Notes: generated by a model not told the origin, from the sequence alone. Numbered from the stretch's first letter, positions 18,695-28,172 are shown. The stretch: DNA of 64,000 nt from Armatimonadota bacterium (GCA_029907255.1 JARYMF010000002.1:1-64000), one strand, 5' to 3'. A program made the numbers and translations.

Positions 18695-18742
18695 GTGGGC
18701 ATCTATCATTACTTCGCGCGCGCAGATTGGAGGCTCGGCTGA
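18695..18742 (+). CDS. Possible 15-residue leader peptide coupled to the primase
   Basis: GTG start preceded by AAAGGAGG at ideal spacing (strongest ribosome site in the area), encoding MGIYHYFARADWRLG and ending in TGA that shares its A with the primase ATG (TGATG). This arrangement suggests translational coupling: ribosomes loading on the strong site would re-initiate at the primase. It could also be an accidental short frame. The first residues resemble the start of MobA/MobL relaxases, but nothing more of such a protein follows. Confidence 0.3.
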   Translation: MGIYHYFARADWRLG

Positions 18743-21396
18743 TGAACAGCGCAAAGTTCGCCAACATACCCCAGGAGCTCAAGGCACGGCGGCAGTGGGT
18801 GTGCTACCGAATCGAGTTCAGGGACGGCAGGAAAACGAAGATTCCCTACCGTACGGACAAGGCTGGGGGCGGCAGGGCTCGATCAAATGATTCTACAACC
18901 TGGCATTCGTTCGAGGAGGTGGTTTCAGCCCTCGCCAAGCCGAAGAACCGATTCGACGGCATCGGGTTTATTCTCTCGGAGAGCGACCCATACACGTTTA
19001 TTGACCTTGACCACGTGGTGAGCGGCGGCGCAGTCGAGGAATGGGCACAGGAGATTGTGGATAAAGTCAAGTCGTATACCGAGTTCAGCCAGTCGGGAGC
19101 AGGCATCCACATTTTCGCTCGTGCCAGGAAGCCTGGGCCGAGGTGCAGAACGCACAAACACCCGAAGTTTGAGATATACGACAGACTGCGGCTGGTTGTC
19201 TTTACTGGCAAGCTTTTGCCTGGGTCGCCACCGCAGATACGCGGCGCACAGAAGGTGGTTGATGAAATCTACTTTCGGATGTTCGCCGACGAGCCGCGCA
19301 GTGAGCCGAAGAAGGCAGGGCGGGAGTTTCATCCGATTCTCGCTTCGGACCGTGAGCTGGTTGATATGGCGTTGGCGGCGTCGAACGGAGGCAGGTTCCG
19401 CAGGCTTTGGAGCGGCGACACCAGCGAATACGGCGGCGACGACAGCGCGGCGGATATGGCGCTCTGCTGCAGTCTGGCGTTCTGGACCAGGAAGGATCCT
19501 GAGCGGATGGACAGGCTGTTTCGGATGTCGGGGCTGATGCGCCCGAAGTGGGATGAAAAGCGGGGAGATTGGACCTATGGCCGCAGGACCATTGATGCCG
19601 CGATAGAGCGCACCACCGAGGTGTACGACGGCAGGGGTGGCGTGCAGGCGAGGCGTGGGGCTGCGGATGAGCAGTTGACGGCGGCTCGTGCAAGAATCGC
19701 CCAGGCGCGGAACGCAGGATCGGCATCTGCGGTGTTCGAGGCAGTCGAGTCGCTCGCGCTTCTTCCGCCAGGCGAGTATGCGGATGCCGTCAAGAAGCTG
19801 AAGGAGGCTGTTCCCCAGCTCGACCTTCGCGAGTTGAAAAAAGCAGTCGCCAGGGCGCGGAAGTCGAAGTTCGCTAATGAGGGTAGCGAATATCCCCAGC
19901 TGGTAGTGAGCAACCGACAGCTGAGGGACATGGGCGACGAGGCAGTCGGCATACTGGAGCGGTCGAATGCGCCGCCGACGCTGTTCGTGCGGTCGGGCGC
20001 GCTGTGTGAGGTGGTGGAGGATGAGCGCGGGCGTCCGATAATCAGGGCGGTTACGGAGGATGTCGTGCTGGCGCGGCTAGCCAAAACGTGCAACTCCGTT
20101 GTTCAAACGGAGGATGGGCTGAAAAACGTACTGCCGCCGAGGAGCATTGCGTCGTACATCTTGGCTCAAGGACGGTGGCCATTCCCTCCGCTTGAGGCGG
20201 TAACTTGCTCGCCAACCATCAGGCAGGACGGGAGCATTGCGCAGGTGCCAGGGTATGATTCCGCGACCAGGCTCTACTACCATCGGACGTCCGATGAGCC
20301 AGTTAACGTTCCTGACAAGCCGACTAGCGAGGACGTCGTCAAGGCGCTGGGTCTGCTGGATGAACTTTTGCACGATTTCCCGTTCGACTGCCAGGCAAGC
20401 AAGGCAAATGCGATTGCTCTGCTATTGTCGCCCATAATTCAGCCGGCTGTCATGGACCTGACGCCGCTGTTCCTGATAGACGCACCGACGGCGGGCAGTG
20501 GGAAGAGCCTTCTTGCAATCACTGCGGGCATAATAAGCAGCGGCGCGGTGCCCGACTTCACGACCGCGCCATCGAAGGACGAAGAGTGGCCGAAGAAGAT
20601 TACTGCTATCCTAACTGCTGGGCCTTCGCTTGTGGTAATTGACAACGTGAAGCACACCATCCAGAGCGCTGAGCTGGCAATGCTTCTCACCACAAGGGCT
20701 TGGAAGGAGCGCGTCTTCGGAAAGAATACCGAGACCGTCATACTGCCGAATCGCGCAGTGTGGGTGGCAACGGGCAACAACATCCAGATTGGCGGCGACA
20801 TTCCGAGGCGGTGCGTGTGGATTCGCATTGACCCTCGGCAGTCGAAGCCTCACCAGCGGGAGGGATTCCTTCACCCGAACTTGATTGACTGGACGCTGGA
20901 GAACAGGGCGAGTCTGCTTGCCGCGCTCCTAGTCTTGTGTCGGGCGTGGTATGCTGATGGAAGCCCCGAGTATCCCGTTCCGGTGTTCGGCTCGTTCGAG
21001 AAGTGGACGCATACCGTCGGAGGCATTCTGGGGCATGCGGGTGTGGAAGGATTCCTGGCGAACCGAGACCAGCTGTGGGAGCAGTCGGATGCGGAGTCGG
21101 CGGAGTGGGAGGCATTCCTGTCGAAGTGGCACAAGGTGTACGGCAGTAAGCCTATTACGCCGAAGGAGCTTGTTCGCGCCGTCGAGACTGGGGAAGAGAT
21201 AGCCGATGCACTGCCTGCGGTGGTGTCGGATGCTCTTTGCGGCAAAGGCGACAGGTGCTCGCGCATAGGCAAGCAGTTTCGGGCGAGGCTGGGGAAGCGC
21301 TACGGCAAGGGCGGCTTTCGGCTGGAGCGAGGGGCAAGGAATACGGGCGGCGTTACCTGGGTTGTTGAGGCGGACGATGCCCAGTCAACAATGTAG
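18742..21396 (+). CDS. Primase/polymerase-helicase type replication protein
   Basis: Start taken at ATG 18742 (GGAGG upstream; homologous-looking sequence ELKARRQWVCYRIE begins here; an in-frame ATG at 18622 overlaps the terminator). This gives 884 residues. The N-terminal domain has the archaeo-eukaryotic-primase-like signature GIGFILS then FIDLDHVV with acidic pair D88/D90, and SGAGIHIFAR further on. The C-terminal domain has a P-loop APTAGSGKSLLA (about 581-592), a Walker-B-like LVVIDN (about 630) and WVATGNNIQIGGDIPRRCVW, as in viral/plasmid helicases of the D5/SF3 or related AAA+ type. Such fusions replicate plasmids, phages and satellites. GC-rich codon use differs from the helicase and RCC1 genes. 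It runs directly into an iteron-like repeat block. The exact family name is uncertain. Confidence 0.8.
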   Translation: MNSAKFANIPQELKARRQWVCYRIEFRDGRKTKIPYRTDKAGGGRARSNDSTTWHSFEEVVSALAKPKNRFDGIGFILSESDPYTFIDLDHVVSGGAVEEWAQEIVDKVKSYTEFSQSGAGIHIFARARKPGPRCRTHKHPKFEIYDRLRLVVFTGKLLPGSPPQIRGAQKVVDEIYFRMFADEPRSEPKKAGREFHPILASDRELVDMALAASNGGRFRRLWSGDTSEYGGDDSAADMALCCSLAFWTRKDPERMDRLFRMSGLMRPKWDEKRGDWTYGRRTIDAAIERTTEVYDGRGGVQARRGAADEQLTAARARIAQARNAGSASAVFEAVESLALLPPGEYADAVKKLKEAVPQLDLRELKKAVARARKSKFANEGSEYPQLVVSNRQLRDMGDEAVGILERSNAPPTLFVRSGALCEVVEDERGRPIIRAVTEDVVLARLAKTCNSVVQTEDGLKNVLPPRSIASYILAQGRWPFPPLEAVTCSPTIRQDGSIAQVPGYDSATRLYYHRTSDEPVNVPDKPTSEDVVKALGLLDELLHDFPFDCQASKANAIALLLSPIIQPAVMDLTPLFLIDAPTAGSGKSLLAITAGIISSGAVPDFTTAPSKDEEWPKKITAILTAGPSLVVIDNVKHTIQSAELAMLLTTRAWKERVFGKNTETVILPNRAVWVATGNNIQIGGDIPRRCVWIRIDPRQSKPHQREGFLHPNLIDWTLENRASLLAALLVLCRAWYADGSPEYPVPVFGSFEKWTHTVGGILGHAGVEGFLANRDQLWEQSDAESAEWEAFLSKWHKVYGSKPITPKELVRAVETGEEIADALPAVVSDALCGKGDRCSRIGKQFRARLGKRYGKGGFRLERGARNTGGVTWVVEADDAQSTM

Positions 21397-21602
21397 GGTG
21401 AATGTAGGGTTAGTGTAGGGTTGAAAGGTCAACCCTACATAATTTCACGGCGATTTTGAGCGTGAAAATGCGGTTAATGTAGGGTGTGTAGGGTCAAAAC
21501 ACCTCTAAACGCGGGGAAAGGGTATATATCTCCAGAAAGATAATATATATCCTTTGAAAATGGATTCGACTGCAAAACCCTACATAACCCTACATCCCTA
21601 CA
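21392..21602. repeat. Iteron-like TGTAGGG repeat cluster, candidate replication origin
   Basis: Nine copies of TGTAGGG in 211 bp. Forward copies start at 21392, 21403, 21414, 21478 and 21487; reverse copies (CCCTACA) start at 21433, 21578, 21588 and 21596. The first three are exactly 11 bp apart, so on one helix face, and the first overlaps the primase TAG stop. The third forms a perfect inverted repeat with the first reverse copy: TGTAGGGTTGA (21414-21424), AAGG, TCAACCCTACA (21429-21439). Between the inner copies is an AT-rich segment (21529-21552, ATATATC/ATATATCC). This layout is typical of initiator-bound iterons plus a DNA unwinding element. No protein gene is present in 21397-21721. 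Confidence 0.6.
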
Positions 21603-21684
21603 TACCTCAACCGACGATAGCCGCTAATCAGCTGTAATCAGCAAGTCGAATTAGGTTTGGGCTGGGGCAGGTGAAAATAGAAAT

Positions 21685-21716
21685 AGCCTCGGAAGATTCT
21701 TGTTTTTTCCGAGGCT
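21685..21716 (-). terminator. Terminator of the initiator tRNA
   Basis: Perfect 10-bp arms AGCCTCGGAA (21685-21694) and TTCCGAGGCT (21707-21716) with a 12-nt loop. On the minus strand the hairpin follows the tRNA 3' end by 5 nt and is followed by TATTTCTATTTT. An intrinsic terminator for the tRNA transcript is the best fit. Confidence 0.65.
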
Positions 21717-21721
21717 TGCTT

Positions 21722-21799
<78 letters not shown>

Positions 21800-21809
21800 T
21801 GTCGTTGAA

Positions 21810-21838
21810 ATTATACCATGCCGTTCTAGTTTTGTAAA
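21810..21838 (-). promoter_or_regulatory. Sigma-70-type promoter of tRNA-fMet
   Basis: On the minus strand TTTACA (21838-21833), a 17-bp spacer and a perfect TATAAT (21815-21810), 11 bp before the mature tRNA 5' end. Confidence 0.75.
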
Positions 21839-21933
21839 GACCATGCCCGCAGTTTTCCCAAGGTTTAATTCAATTTTTATTATTTCTCGACAAAAAGGAC
21901 ATCGCCGCCTTTGTGGTGTAACATACTCTTGAG

Positions 21934-23076
21934 ATGATTCCAAAAGAGCGCATAATAGCGGCACTGGAACACAAGCCGACTGACCGAGTGCCAATCTATC
22001 ACTGTTCGATTTCCTCGCGCATGGCGTCGCTGGTTCTTGGGCGCGAAGCATATGTTGGCGGCGGCATTCAGCAGTGGCGCGAGTCTGCGGCGATGTGGAA
22101 TGGACCGGAGGCACACAAGGAGTTCATTGAGCGCACTCGTCGGGACACGATTGACCTTGCCAAGGTGCTTGACGTTGATATGGTCCGCCCATCATATTGG
22201 CGAATGACGAGGAAGCCAACCAGGCGGCTGGATGAATATACGTTTCTCTACGGCGATCCCGACGGCTCATGGGAGGTCATGCGGTTTGACCCCGAGACCG
22301 AGCTTTACCAGACGGTTGACCGAAGCCCACGGCCCGAGCCGACCGAGTCAGACATAGAAGCTGAGGTTGAGCGCCTCGAAAGGGGTCTCGACTCCTACGA
22401 TCCCAAATGCGAAGAAATATGCGCTGATGCGATTGAGGTGCTGAAGGCATTCGGCGGCGAGCGCGCCGTCCCAGGGATGGGAGTCGGAGTTGGCGTGCCG
22501 AACCGCTCGACAATATGGTTTGAAATGATTGCCGCGAGGCCTGATTTAGTCAAGCGCTACATTGAAGTTCAGACCGAATACACCTTGAAGCGGATAAGGT
22601 GCTACAGGGAGCTGGACGTGCAGGTAATGCTTGGCGGCGGCGACATGGCATGGAACGAGGGACCAATTTATTCTCCAAAGTTTTTCCGCGAGGTCATGGC
22701 GCCGGCATTTGAGCGGCTGACCAGCGAATGCAATGCGCTGGGGAAGTACTACTTTTTCGCAAGCGACGGCAATCTTTGGCCCATTGCGGATGATGTATTT
22801 CCGATAGTTAACGGCTTCTATGAGATTGACCGCCGCGCTGGGATGGACTTGAGGAAGCTTCGCGAGCGGTATCCGCACTTAACGCTGATTGGCAACATCA
22901 GCTCCCACACACTGCACATGGGCACGAAGTACGACGTAATTGAGGAAACAAGGGACTGCCTTCAAGCGGCGAAGGAGCTGGGCGGCATAATCGTTGGAGT
23001 GTCCAACCTAATCGTTTGCCAGACTCCGCCTGAGAACTTCTTTGCTATGCTCGAGACGATTCGCAGTGAGCGGTAG
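21934..23076 (+). CDS. Uroporphyrinogen decarboxylase superfamily protein
   Basis: Protein of 380 residues starting with the typical IPKERIIAALEHKPTDRVP block of UroD/MtaA-like proteins, and with MLGGGDMAWNEGPIYSPKFF and the C-terminal LTLIGNISSHTLHMGTKYDV region. True HemE is about 350 residues and has other conserved arginines at the N-terminus; this branch is usually linked to methyl-group transfer or to unknown reactions in glycan-degrading bacteria rather than haem synthesis. It stands alone between the tRNA and the convergent minus-strand operon. The ribosome site is weak. Substrate unknown. Confidence 0.8.
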   Translation: MIPKERIIAALEHKPTDRVPIYHCSISSRMASLVLGREAYVGGGIQQWRESAAMWNGPEAHKEFIERTRRDTIDLAKVLDVDMVRPSYWRMTRKPTRRLDEYTFLYGDPDGSWEVMRFDPETELYQTVDRSPRPEPTESDIEAEVERLERGLDSYDPKCEEICADAIEVLKAFGGERAVPGMGVGVGVPNRSTIWFEMIAARPDLVKRYIEVQTEYTLKRIRCYRELDVQVMLGGGDMAWNEGPIYSPKFFREVMAPAFERLTSECNALGKYYFFASDGNLWPIADDVFPIVNGFYEIDRRAGMDLRKLRERYPHLTLIGNISSHTLHMGTKYDVIEETRDCLQAAKELGGIIVGVSNLIVCQTPPENFFAMLETIRSER

Positions 23077-23141
23077 CAGATAGAACCGCTGAGCTGATAA
23101 TGGGAAGTCGGCACATGGCATTCGAAGCTAACTTCAAGGGG

Positions 23142-24671
23142 TTATCTTTTTGGAAGGCGCACGGGCGGGCACATGCGGCTGGCGACTGCCTCGGAGCCGG
23201 CTGGCGAGAGCCTGAGTTTAATTCTGCGGCGGATGTGCTGGATGCCTAAGCCTAAGCCGACAGCCGCCGATTTTGCTAGCGACCAAAGGACTGTGCCTGC
23301 TGTTACATCCTTTGCGCCGCCCATTTTGCGGAGTATCGGTCTAGCGGCTTTGTATAAGCGGGGGTTCGCAAGTTTTAGTGCTTCTGAGTAGCAATTTGAG
23401 AAAAGGCGGGTATTTCCCTTGGCACTGTATATGCGAGCCATTGCGGAGTAGCCTTCCGACCAGAATGGGCTTCGGAAGCCGTGCAGAGGAACGCTGGCTA
23501 TAGGGTGTTCAAGCGACCTCCCGGCGTGAGCTGTTCGAAGGTACCAGCGGTACTGCCTCAGTGCTTCTTCCAAGTCTCCCTCCGATTCGGCGAGCGCCGC
23601 TAATTCTCGGTGGACCTCAGCGGGCGCATTCGGAAAAGATGCGGCTAGCGTTAGGAACTTGCGCGCGCTTTGCTTATCATTCTTCCGCATGGCGGTGCGT
23701 CCGAGACCATACCAGCCCAATGGGTCGCCATCGCTCAGCTCGGCGGCAAGGCGGTATGCCTTCTCAGCTTTGTCATATTCACCGTGTGCCTCATAAATTA
23801 AGCCGCCGAAGCCGCACGAACATTTGTATGTCAAATCAAGCTCAACTGCACGAGCCTGGGCTTCCCTGGCGGCATCAATGCTGCCCTCTGCTATAAGTGC
23901 CAGTGCGCGCCAGTGGTGGAGTGAGGCATCTTTGGGATTAAGCTTCTCGGCGGCTTCTCGAAGTTTGTTATGCAGTTCAATGTCGCCGTCAAGGAGTGCC
24001 TCAGCCATCTGCCGCTTAAGCGAGACATATTCAAGTGCCTTGTCGGGCTGGTTTGATGCAAAGATTAGAGCCAAATCGTCGCCGAGGTGTTTCCACTGGA
24101 GGGGGACGAAGCATCCTGAGATGGAGTAGCTGATTGTAACCATCTCAGCCGCCACCGCCAAATCTGACAGCAGGGGCGCAAGTTCGGATGGCCAAATCCA
24201 GGGCCGTTCAGCCATCCGATGGAGCCCGCTGAGCGGTATATCTTTAAGGAGCAGGTAGTCAACGTCAATATCTAGGAGGAGCGGCGGTTTGACTTCGGGG
24301 AGTGATTCTAGCGAGCATACCGTTACCGGTCGTCCGTAAAGTGAAAGCCCGCCTTGGCGCTTTTCTGGCTTGAACCAGTTGTCCGCTCCGCCGCTAGTAT
24401 TAGCAATTGCTTTGAGGTGGCATTGGATGACTCTGCGGCTGGTGTTCGCGTCCCAAGTATGTTTGGGTATGACCCAGTAAACCTCTCGCAGTATGCCCTC
24501 CCTCAGCGCCCACCGCAGATAGTCGGAGATTACCGGTGCGCTTGTCCCCTGGGGCTCGAATAGGTCAGGATGGGCATCAACGTGCACTACAGCCGCTTCT
24601 TTGATGCCCGCTGTCTTCCAAAGGTAGTAGGCTTTGTCGTGATTGTCGAATGTATTTATTTTCTCAGTCAT
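23142..24671 (-). CDS. UPF0489-domain protein with TPR repeats
   Basis: The N-terminal part (about 1-200) matches UPF0489: INTFDNHDKAYYLWKTAG, then AAVVHVDAHPDLF and LLLDIDVDYLL. These His/Asp clusters resemble arginase/deacetylase-type metal sites, but the biochemical role of UPF0489 is not known to me. Residues about 225-420 are tetratricopeptide repeats (for example YDKAEKAYRLAAELSDGDPL and GWYGLGRTAMRKNDKQSARK). I chose ATG 24671, which overlaps the stop of the upstream hexosaminidase by 8 nt; a TTG four codons earlier is possible. It is the last gene of the long minus-strand operon. Confidence 0.75.
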   Translation of the reverse strand: MTEKINTFDNHDKAYYLWKTAGIKEAAVVHVDAHPDLFEPQGTSAPVISDYLRWALREGILREVYWVIPKHTWDANTSRRVIQCHLKAIANTSGGADNWFKPEKRQGGLSLYGRPVTVCSLESLPEVKPPLLLDIDVDYLLLKDIPLSGLHRMAERPWIWPSELAPLLSDLAVAAEMVTISYSISGCFVPLQWKHLGDDLALIFASNQPDKALEYVSLKRQMAEALLDGDIELHNKLREAAEKLNPKDASLHHWRALALIAEGSIDAAREAQARAVELDLTYKCSCGFGGLIYEAHGEYDKAEKAYRLAAELSDGDPLGWYGLGRTAMRKNDKQSARKFLTLAASFPNAPAEVHRELAALAESEGDLEEALRQYRWYLRTAHAGRSLEHPIASVPLHGFRSPFWSEGYSAMARIYSAKGNTRLFSNCYSEALKLANPRLYKAARPILRKMGGAKDVTAGTVLWSLAKSAAVGLGLGIQHIRRRIKLRLSPAGSEAVASRMCPPVRLPKR

Positions 24672-26859
24672 TTGGCCATTCAATTGGCTTGCATTCCATG
24701 ACCTTCAGTTCGCCTTTTTGCCCCATCCGAAGCTCAGCGGCGAGGTCAACTGCAAATCGGCGCATTAGTGTAAGCTCTCTTAGCGTTTGAGGCACGAAAG
24801 GCTGGAGCCATGTCTTCTCGATTGCCAGCATTGCTTCATCGAGCTGTGCGACGGCTTTCTCGACTTCGTCTGCCGCTTTTAGAAGCCTTTCGCCATCTGC
24901 GCCACTGCGCGCCAATTTGACAGAGTTGGTCATGCATAAAAAGAGGTCGAGCACCGCCTTGATGCGCCTGCACTCGATTAGATAGAGGTTGATAAGAGCA
25001 CTCTGGCTGTTGATGGCTGACTTGCTTCTGGATTTAGAGGGTTTGCCGTCAATCATTCTTTCGAATATAGAAATTGCCTTTTGCGTCTCGGCGGACGCCT
25101 GGCTGAGAAAGCCCAATACATTCAGCGAATTGTGGAGGAGTTGTTCGATAATAGCCTGGGGATAGTTCTCGCGTATGAATGCGTCGGCTTCCCAATTGGC
25201 GTATAGGTATGGGTAGCTGAACAGCCGACTGAGCCAGTTCATCATGCCGCCGCCACCGGTAACGTTGTCGAAGTAGCAGAGCCCCCTCAGCCCTTCCTTC
25301 CATCTGCCGCCGAAGAGGAACTTCGCGTATTCTTCCCTAACCGCACCGGGGTGTGCCCAGCGTTCGGAGTTCCACGATTTCGCCGCAAGCATGATGTAGT
25401 GCTGGTGGAATGCTGGATGCCAAACTCCGTATGCTTCGACGCCTTCTGCGTTCTCCTCGACGCCCTTATCTATCGCCCAGAAAACATTGTGCAGGTGGTC
25501 GGTATAGTTAATCCAGTAGAAGTACCCCGTCATCGGCACCACCCACCGCCTAAATCCCAGCTCGGGCATAGTGGTGTCGAAGAAGTCTGAATACCGCCAC
25601 CAGTGGAGCACGACCGAATCCTTTAAGCCTTCCTCTTCGAAGCGCCTCTTAAGCTCGTCGTTCATTTTTCCGCCGCGCAGGAAGTGGTCGTGCCACATGC
25701 CGATATGGTTTATCCCTTTCTCTTTTAGGTGTTTCGCCAGGCGAACTGCGTAGTTGACGAAGCGGTCTTCGGGCGGCGTCTTTGCGCATTCGGGGCACTC
25801 GCACCAGGGGTCTATGCGCTTTAGAGGCATGTCCATATTCATCCCAACCAGCGGATATACTTCGTCCAAGCCGATGTGGAACCAGTCAATTCCGTTTGGC
25901 AGTAGATATCTGTCGCAGATTTCGTCGAAAATGTTGAACATCACCTCGAAGGTTGCCGGACTGCTCATGCAGAAGCCGTATTTTTTCGGTGTGCCGTCTG
26001 CGAACTTCGCCGATGTTTCTGGGTAGTGGCGCGGGATTTGCGTATTGTGGCCCGGAGTATTGAAGTGGGGCCTTACGATAACGCCCTTTGACTTCGCATA
26101 CTTGATAATTTCGCCGAAAAGGTCTTCTGCATATATCCGAGGCACATACTCAAGGCGTATGTCTTTTTTCTTTGACGGCGAATAGTAGTTTACAAGCTTG
26201 GGCGTCTTTAGCTTAGGATACTTTTTGATTGGTACCATCATCCATTCGGAGATTACCCCATCGTATTGGATTGGCCAGTTGTTGTATAAGCCTATGCTGA
26301 CGATATTCATGCGCATTGCGGCAAGCTCGTCTATAGCATGCTTCCATTCATCGAGCGTCATGCTGTCTGGTCCCCAGCGGCATTCGACGTAAATGCCTCG
26401 GTATGCCATATCCGGGTAGTCGAAGACGCTGACATCGGGTAGCTGGGCATTTTTGCCCTTGCCTTCAACCAGCTCGCCGAGCGTCATTGCCGCATAAACC
26501 AGCGCCTGGGGAGTGTATCCGAGAAGGACGACATCATCGCCTGTAATGGTTATTTGGTAGGCTTGGTCGCGGTTGACTGGAGTTTCGGGAAGCCTGCTAC
26601 CCTCAATCATTCGGCTGAATCGCGAAGGGCCGTTTGGGGTGCAGAGAATTATAGCGGGCGACTGCCTGCAGTCCTTGCTTTCGGGTATAATGCGGTCGCT
26701 TGGGTGGCTGATTGCCTCGCAGACTATCCGTGCGGCTTCGTGAACTACCGCATCGGCATCGTCGGCAATCACCACGTGATATGCGGGCTTCCCTCCTTTG
26801 AAGAGGGGCAGTCTTCTTTCTCTAATCTCGATTTCTTTCGGCTTAAAGAATGCGTTCAT
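24664..26859 (-). CDS. GH20-like beta-N-acetylhexosaminidase
   Basis: Protein of 731 residues from ATG 26859, which overlaps the TGA of the upstream gene (ATGA); an apparent longer frame to 27054 lies inside that gene and is not used. An N-terminal GH20b-type alpha/beta domain (about 1-125) with VLLGYTPQALVYAAMTL is followed by a TIM barrel beginning YPDMAYRGIYVECRWGPDSM. The catalytic Asp-Glu pair is D332-E333 in WFHIGLDEVYPLVG, where classical GH20 enzymes have HIGGDE. The C-terminal region is helical. GH20 enzymes remove terminal GlcNAc, GalNAc or 6-sulfo-GlcNAc. No signal peptide is seen, so it may act in the cytoplasm. Close relatives of unknown specificity are common, so the substrate is uncertain. 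Confidence 0.75.
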   Translation of the reverse strand: MNAFFKPKEIEIRERRLPLFKGGKPAYHVVIADDADAVVHEAARIVCEAISHPSDRIIPESKDCRQSPAIILCTPNGPSRFSRMIEGSRLPETPVNRDQAYQITITGDDVVLLGYTPQALVYAAMTLGELVEGKGKNAQLPDVSVFDYPDMAYRGIYVECRWGPDSMTLDEWKHAIDELAAMRMNIVSIGLYNNWPIQYDGVISEWMMVPIKKYPKLKTPKLVNYYSPSKKKDIRLEYVPRIYAEDLFGEIIKYAKSKGVIVRPHFNTPGHNTQIPRHYPETSAKFADGTPKKYGFCMSSPATFEVMFNIFDEICDRYLLPNGIDWFHIGLDEVYPLVGMNMDMPLKRIDPWCECPECAKTPPEDRFVNYAVRLAKHLKEKGINHIGMWHDHFLRGGKMNDELKRRFEEEGLKDSVVLHWWRYSDFFDTTMPELGFRRWVVPMTGYFYWINYTDHLHNVFWAIDKGVEENAEGVEAYGVWHPAFHQHYIMLAAKSWNSERWAHPGAVREEYAKFLFGGRWKEGLRGLCYFDNVTGGGGMMNWLSRLFSYPYLYANWEADAFIRENYPQAIIEQLLHNSLNVLGFLSQASAETQKAISIFERMIDGKPSKSRSKSAINSQSALINLYLIECRRIKAVLDLFLCMTNSVKLARSGADGERLLKAADEVEKAVAQLDEAMLAIEKTWLQPFVPQTLRELTLMRRFAVDLAAELRMGQKGELKVMECKPIEWPND

Positions 26860-28151
26860 TGATTCAGCAACTCCATTTCCCTTAATATGTCGCCTGCCGC
26901 ATTTGCAATGCGGACTCCTGCTGACGGCTCCAGGGTTGCCGAGAGAATCGGCATCGTTTCGTATGTGCCTGGATAGAATGCGTCTTGGGTTGGGATGTAT
27001 CCAAAGCATGCATTTGCCAGCCCGACGATGAACGTCTGCGAGAATGGCGACCATTCCTTAATGCTGAGCCCATATTCCACGAAGTATTCGCCTGGAATGC
27101 CTACAAACGCTGTATCGCCCACGCGAATTACCTGCAGTTCAACATTGGCATTCTTGCCGTCAAGCTCGTATTTCTCGATAAGCTTCGCCTGAGCAAGGTC
27201 GAACTCGCTGGGATTAGGCATACTGCGTATTTCAGCTGCCCTGCGCCGAAGCTGGTCGGTGAGCGGATGGTAGAGGATGTCGAGGATGCGCGTCTTTGCC
27301 GCCAGCACTTCGGAGCACATTGGGGTGGAAAGCTCCGATGCGGCTAGCACTTTTCCTGCGAGTACGCGGGCAATTCGCACTACCTCGTCCCACCCAGACT
27401 GCTTTCTCGGGTCTGAGACGTCGCGGTGGTTTATGTTTCCCTGCGCCCCCTGCAGGAAGATTACCAGCGGCTTGCTTTCGTAAATACTGCTTACGATGCG
27501 CGCCATCTCGCCTGGGAAGTCGGCAGATATCTCGCATCCGCCCATTACGTCAACATGCAGGGCATAGTTCGCCAGGATGGCGATCGGCTTGCCGTCTTCG
27601 CCGTCTATGCGCAGTACGTTCATCTGCGGGTCAATTGGGCCGTCGGGACCGAGTATGTTTGGGTCTTGCTTTGGGGGATTAAACCGCACGCTTCCATCCT
27701 TCATGCGATATCGGCGGTTGAAGGCTATTCGGTCCTCATATTCCTCGCCAAGCCTGAGGGTCGCTGGCTTCATGTTAGAGTGCGCCTCGATTATGGCATC
27801 GGCAATAAGCCTGGGCAGTTCTTGAACATACTTGTCGTTCGGCAGGACAAGGGGTTGATGTATGCGCGTTTCGGGTCCTGTGTGGGTGTGGGTGGTGGAG
27901 ACCATGATGTTTTCGGGCGGGATGCCGACTTCGCTGTGGACAAGCCTTCTTATTTCCGCGGTTTGGTACGACTGAATCCACAGGAGGTCGCAGACGCAGA
28001 TGGCAGTTTTCGCCGTGCCATTGTCGAGAACCACCGCCTTCGCCAGGAGGTCGTCGTGAACAGCCGTGGATTTGCGTTCGTGGAAGTACCCTGCAAGCGA
28101 AGTGCCTACAGGCGGTGTTATTACTTTTGTTCCTGTTCCAACTTTAATCAT
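26856..28151 (-). CDS. Neutral/alkaline ceramidase N-domain-like protein (copy B)
   Basis: Protein of 431 residues beginning IKVGTGTKVITPPVGTSLAG, the usual start of proteins with the neutral/alkaline non-lysosomal ceramidase N-terminal domain. Conserved features are STTHTHTGPE (metal-ligand His cluster), the second His in NYALHVDVMGG and FLQGAQGNINHRD. True ceramidases are about 650 residues and have an Ig-like C-terminal domain, absent here, so the substrate may be another amide. No signal peptide is evident. The start has GGAGGAGAAT before ATG. It is a tandem paralogue of the next upstream gene, and a central stretch is almost identical at DNA level. The stop overlaps the hexosaminidase start. 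Confidence 0.8.
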   Translation of the reverse strand: MIKVGTGTKVITPPVGTSLAGYFHERKSTAVHDDLLAKAVVLDNGTAKTAICVCDLLWIQSYQTAEIRRLVHSEVGIPPENIMVSTTHTHTGPETRIHQPLVLPNDKYVQELPRLIADAIIEAHSNMKPATLRLGEEYEDRIAFNRRYRMKDGSVRFNPPKQDPNILGPDGPIDPQMNVLRIDGEDGKPIAILANYALHVDVMGGCEISADFPGEMARIVSSIYESKPLVIFLQGAQGNINHRDVSDPRKQSGWDEVVRIARVLAGKVLAASELSTPMCSEVLAAKTRILDILYHPLTDQLRRRAAEIRSMPNPSEFDLAQAKLIEKYELDGKNANVELQVIRVGDTAFVGIPGEYFVEYGLSIKEWSPFSQTFIVGLANACFGYIPTQDAFYPGTYETMPILSATLEPSAGVRIANAAGDILREMELLNQ

Positions 28152-28172
28152 ATTCTCCTCCGTGTTTGCCGT

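Noticed and set aside
21392-21602. TGTAGGG block considered as a CRISPR array
   Set aside because: Repeats are only 7-8 bp, occur in both orientations and have no regular spacer length beyond the first three.
24664-27054. Longer hexosaminidase start at 27054
   Set aside because: The extra 65 residues overlap the upstream ceramidase-like gene and look like out-of-frame sequence; the ATG at 26859 has the typical ATGA overlap.
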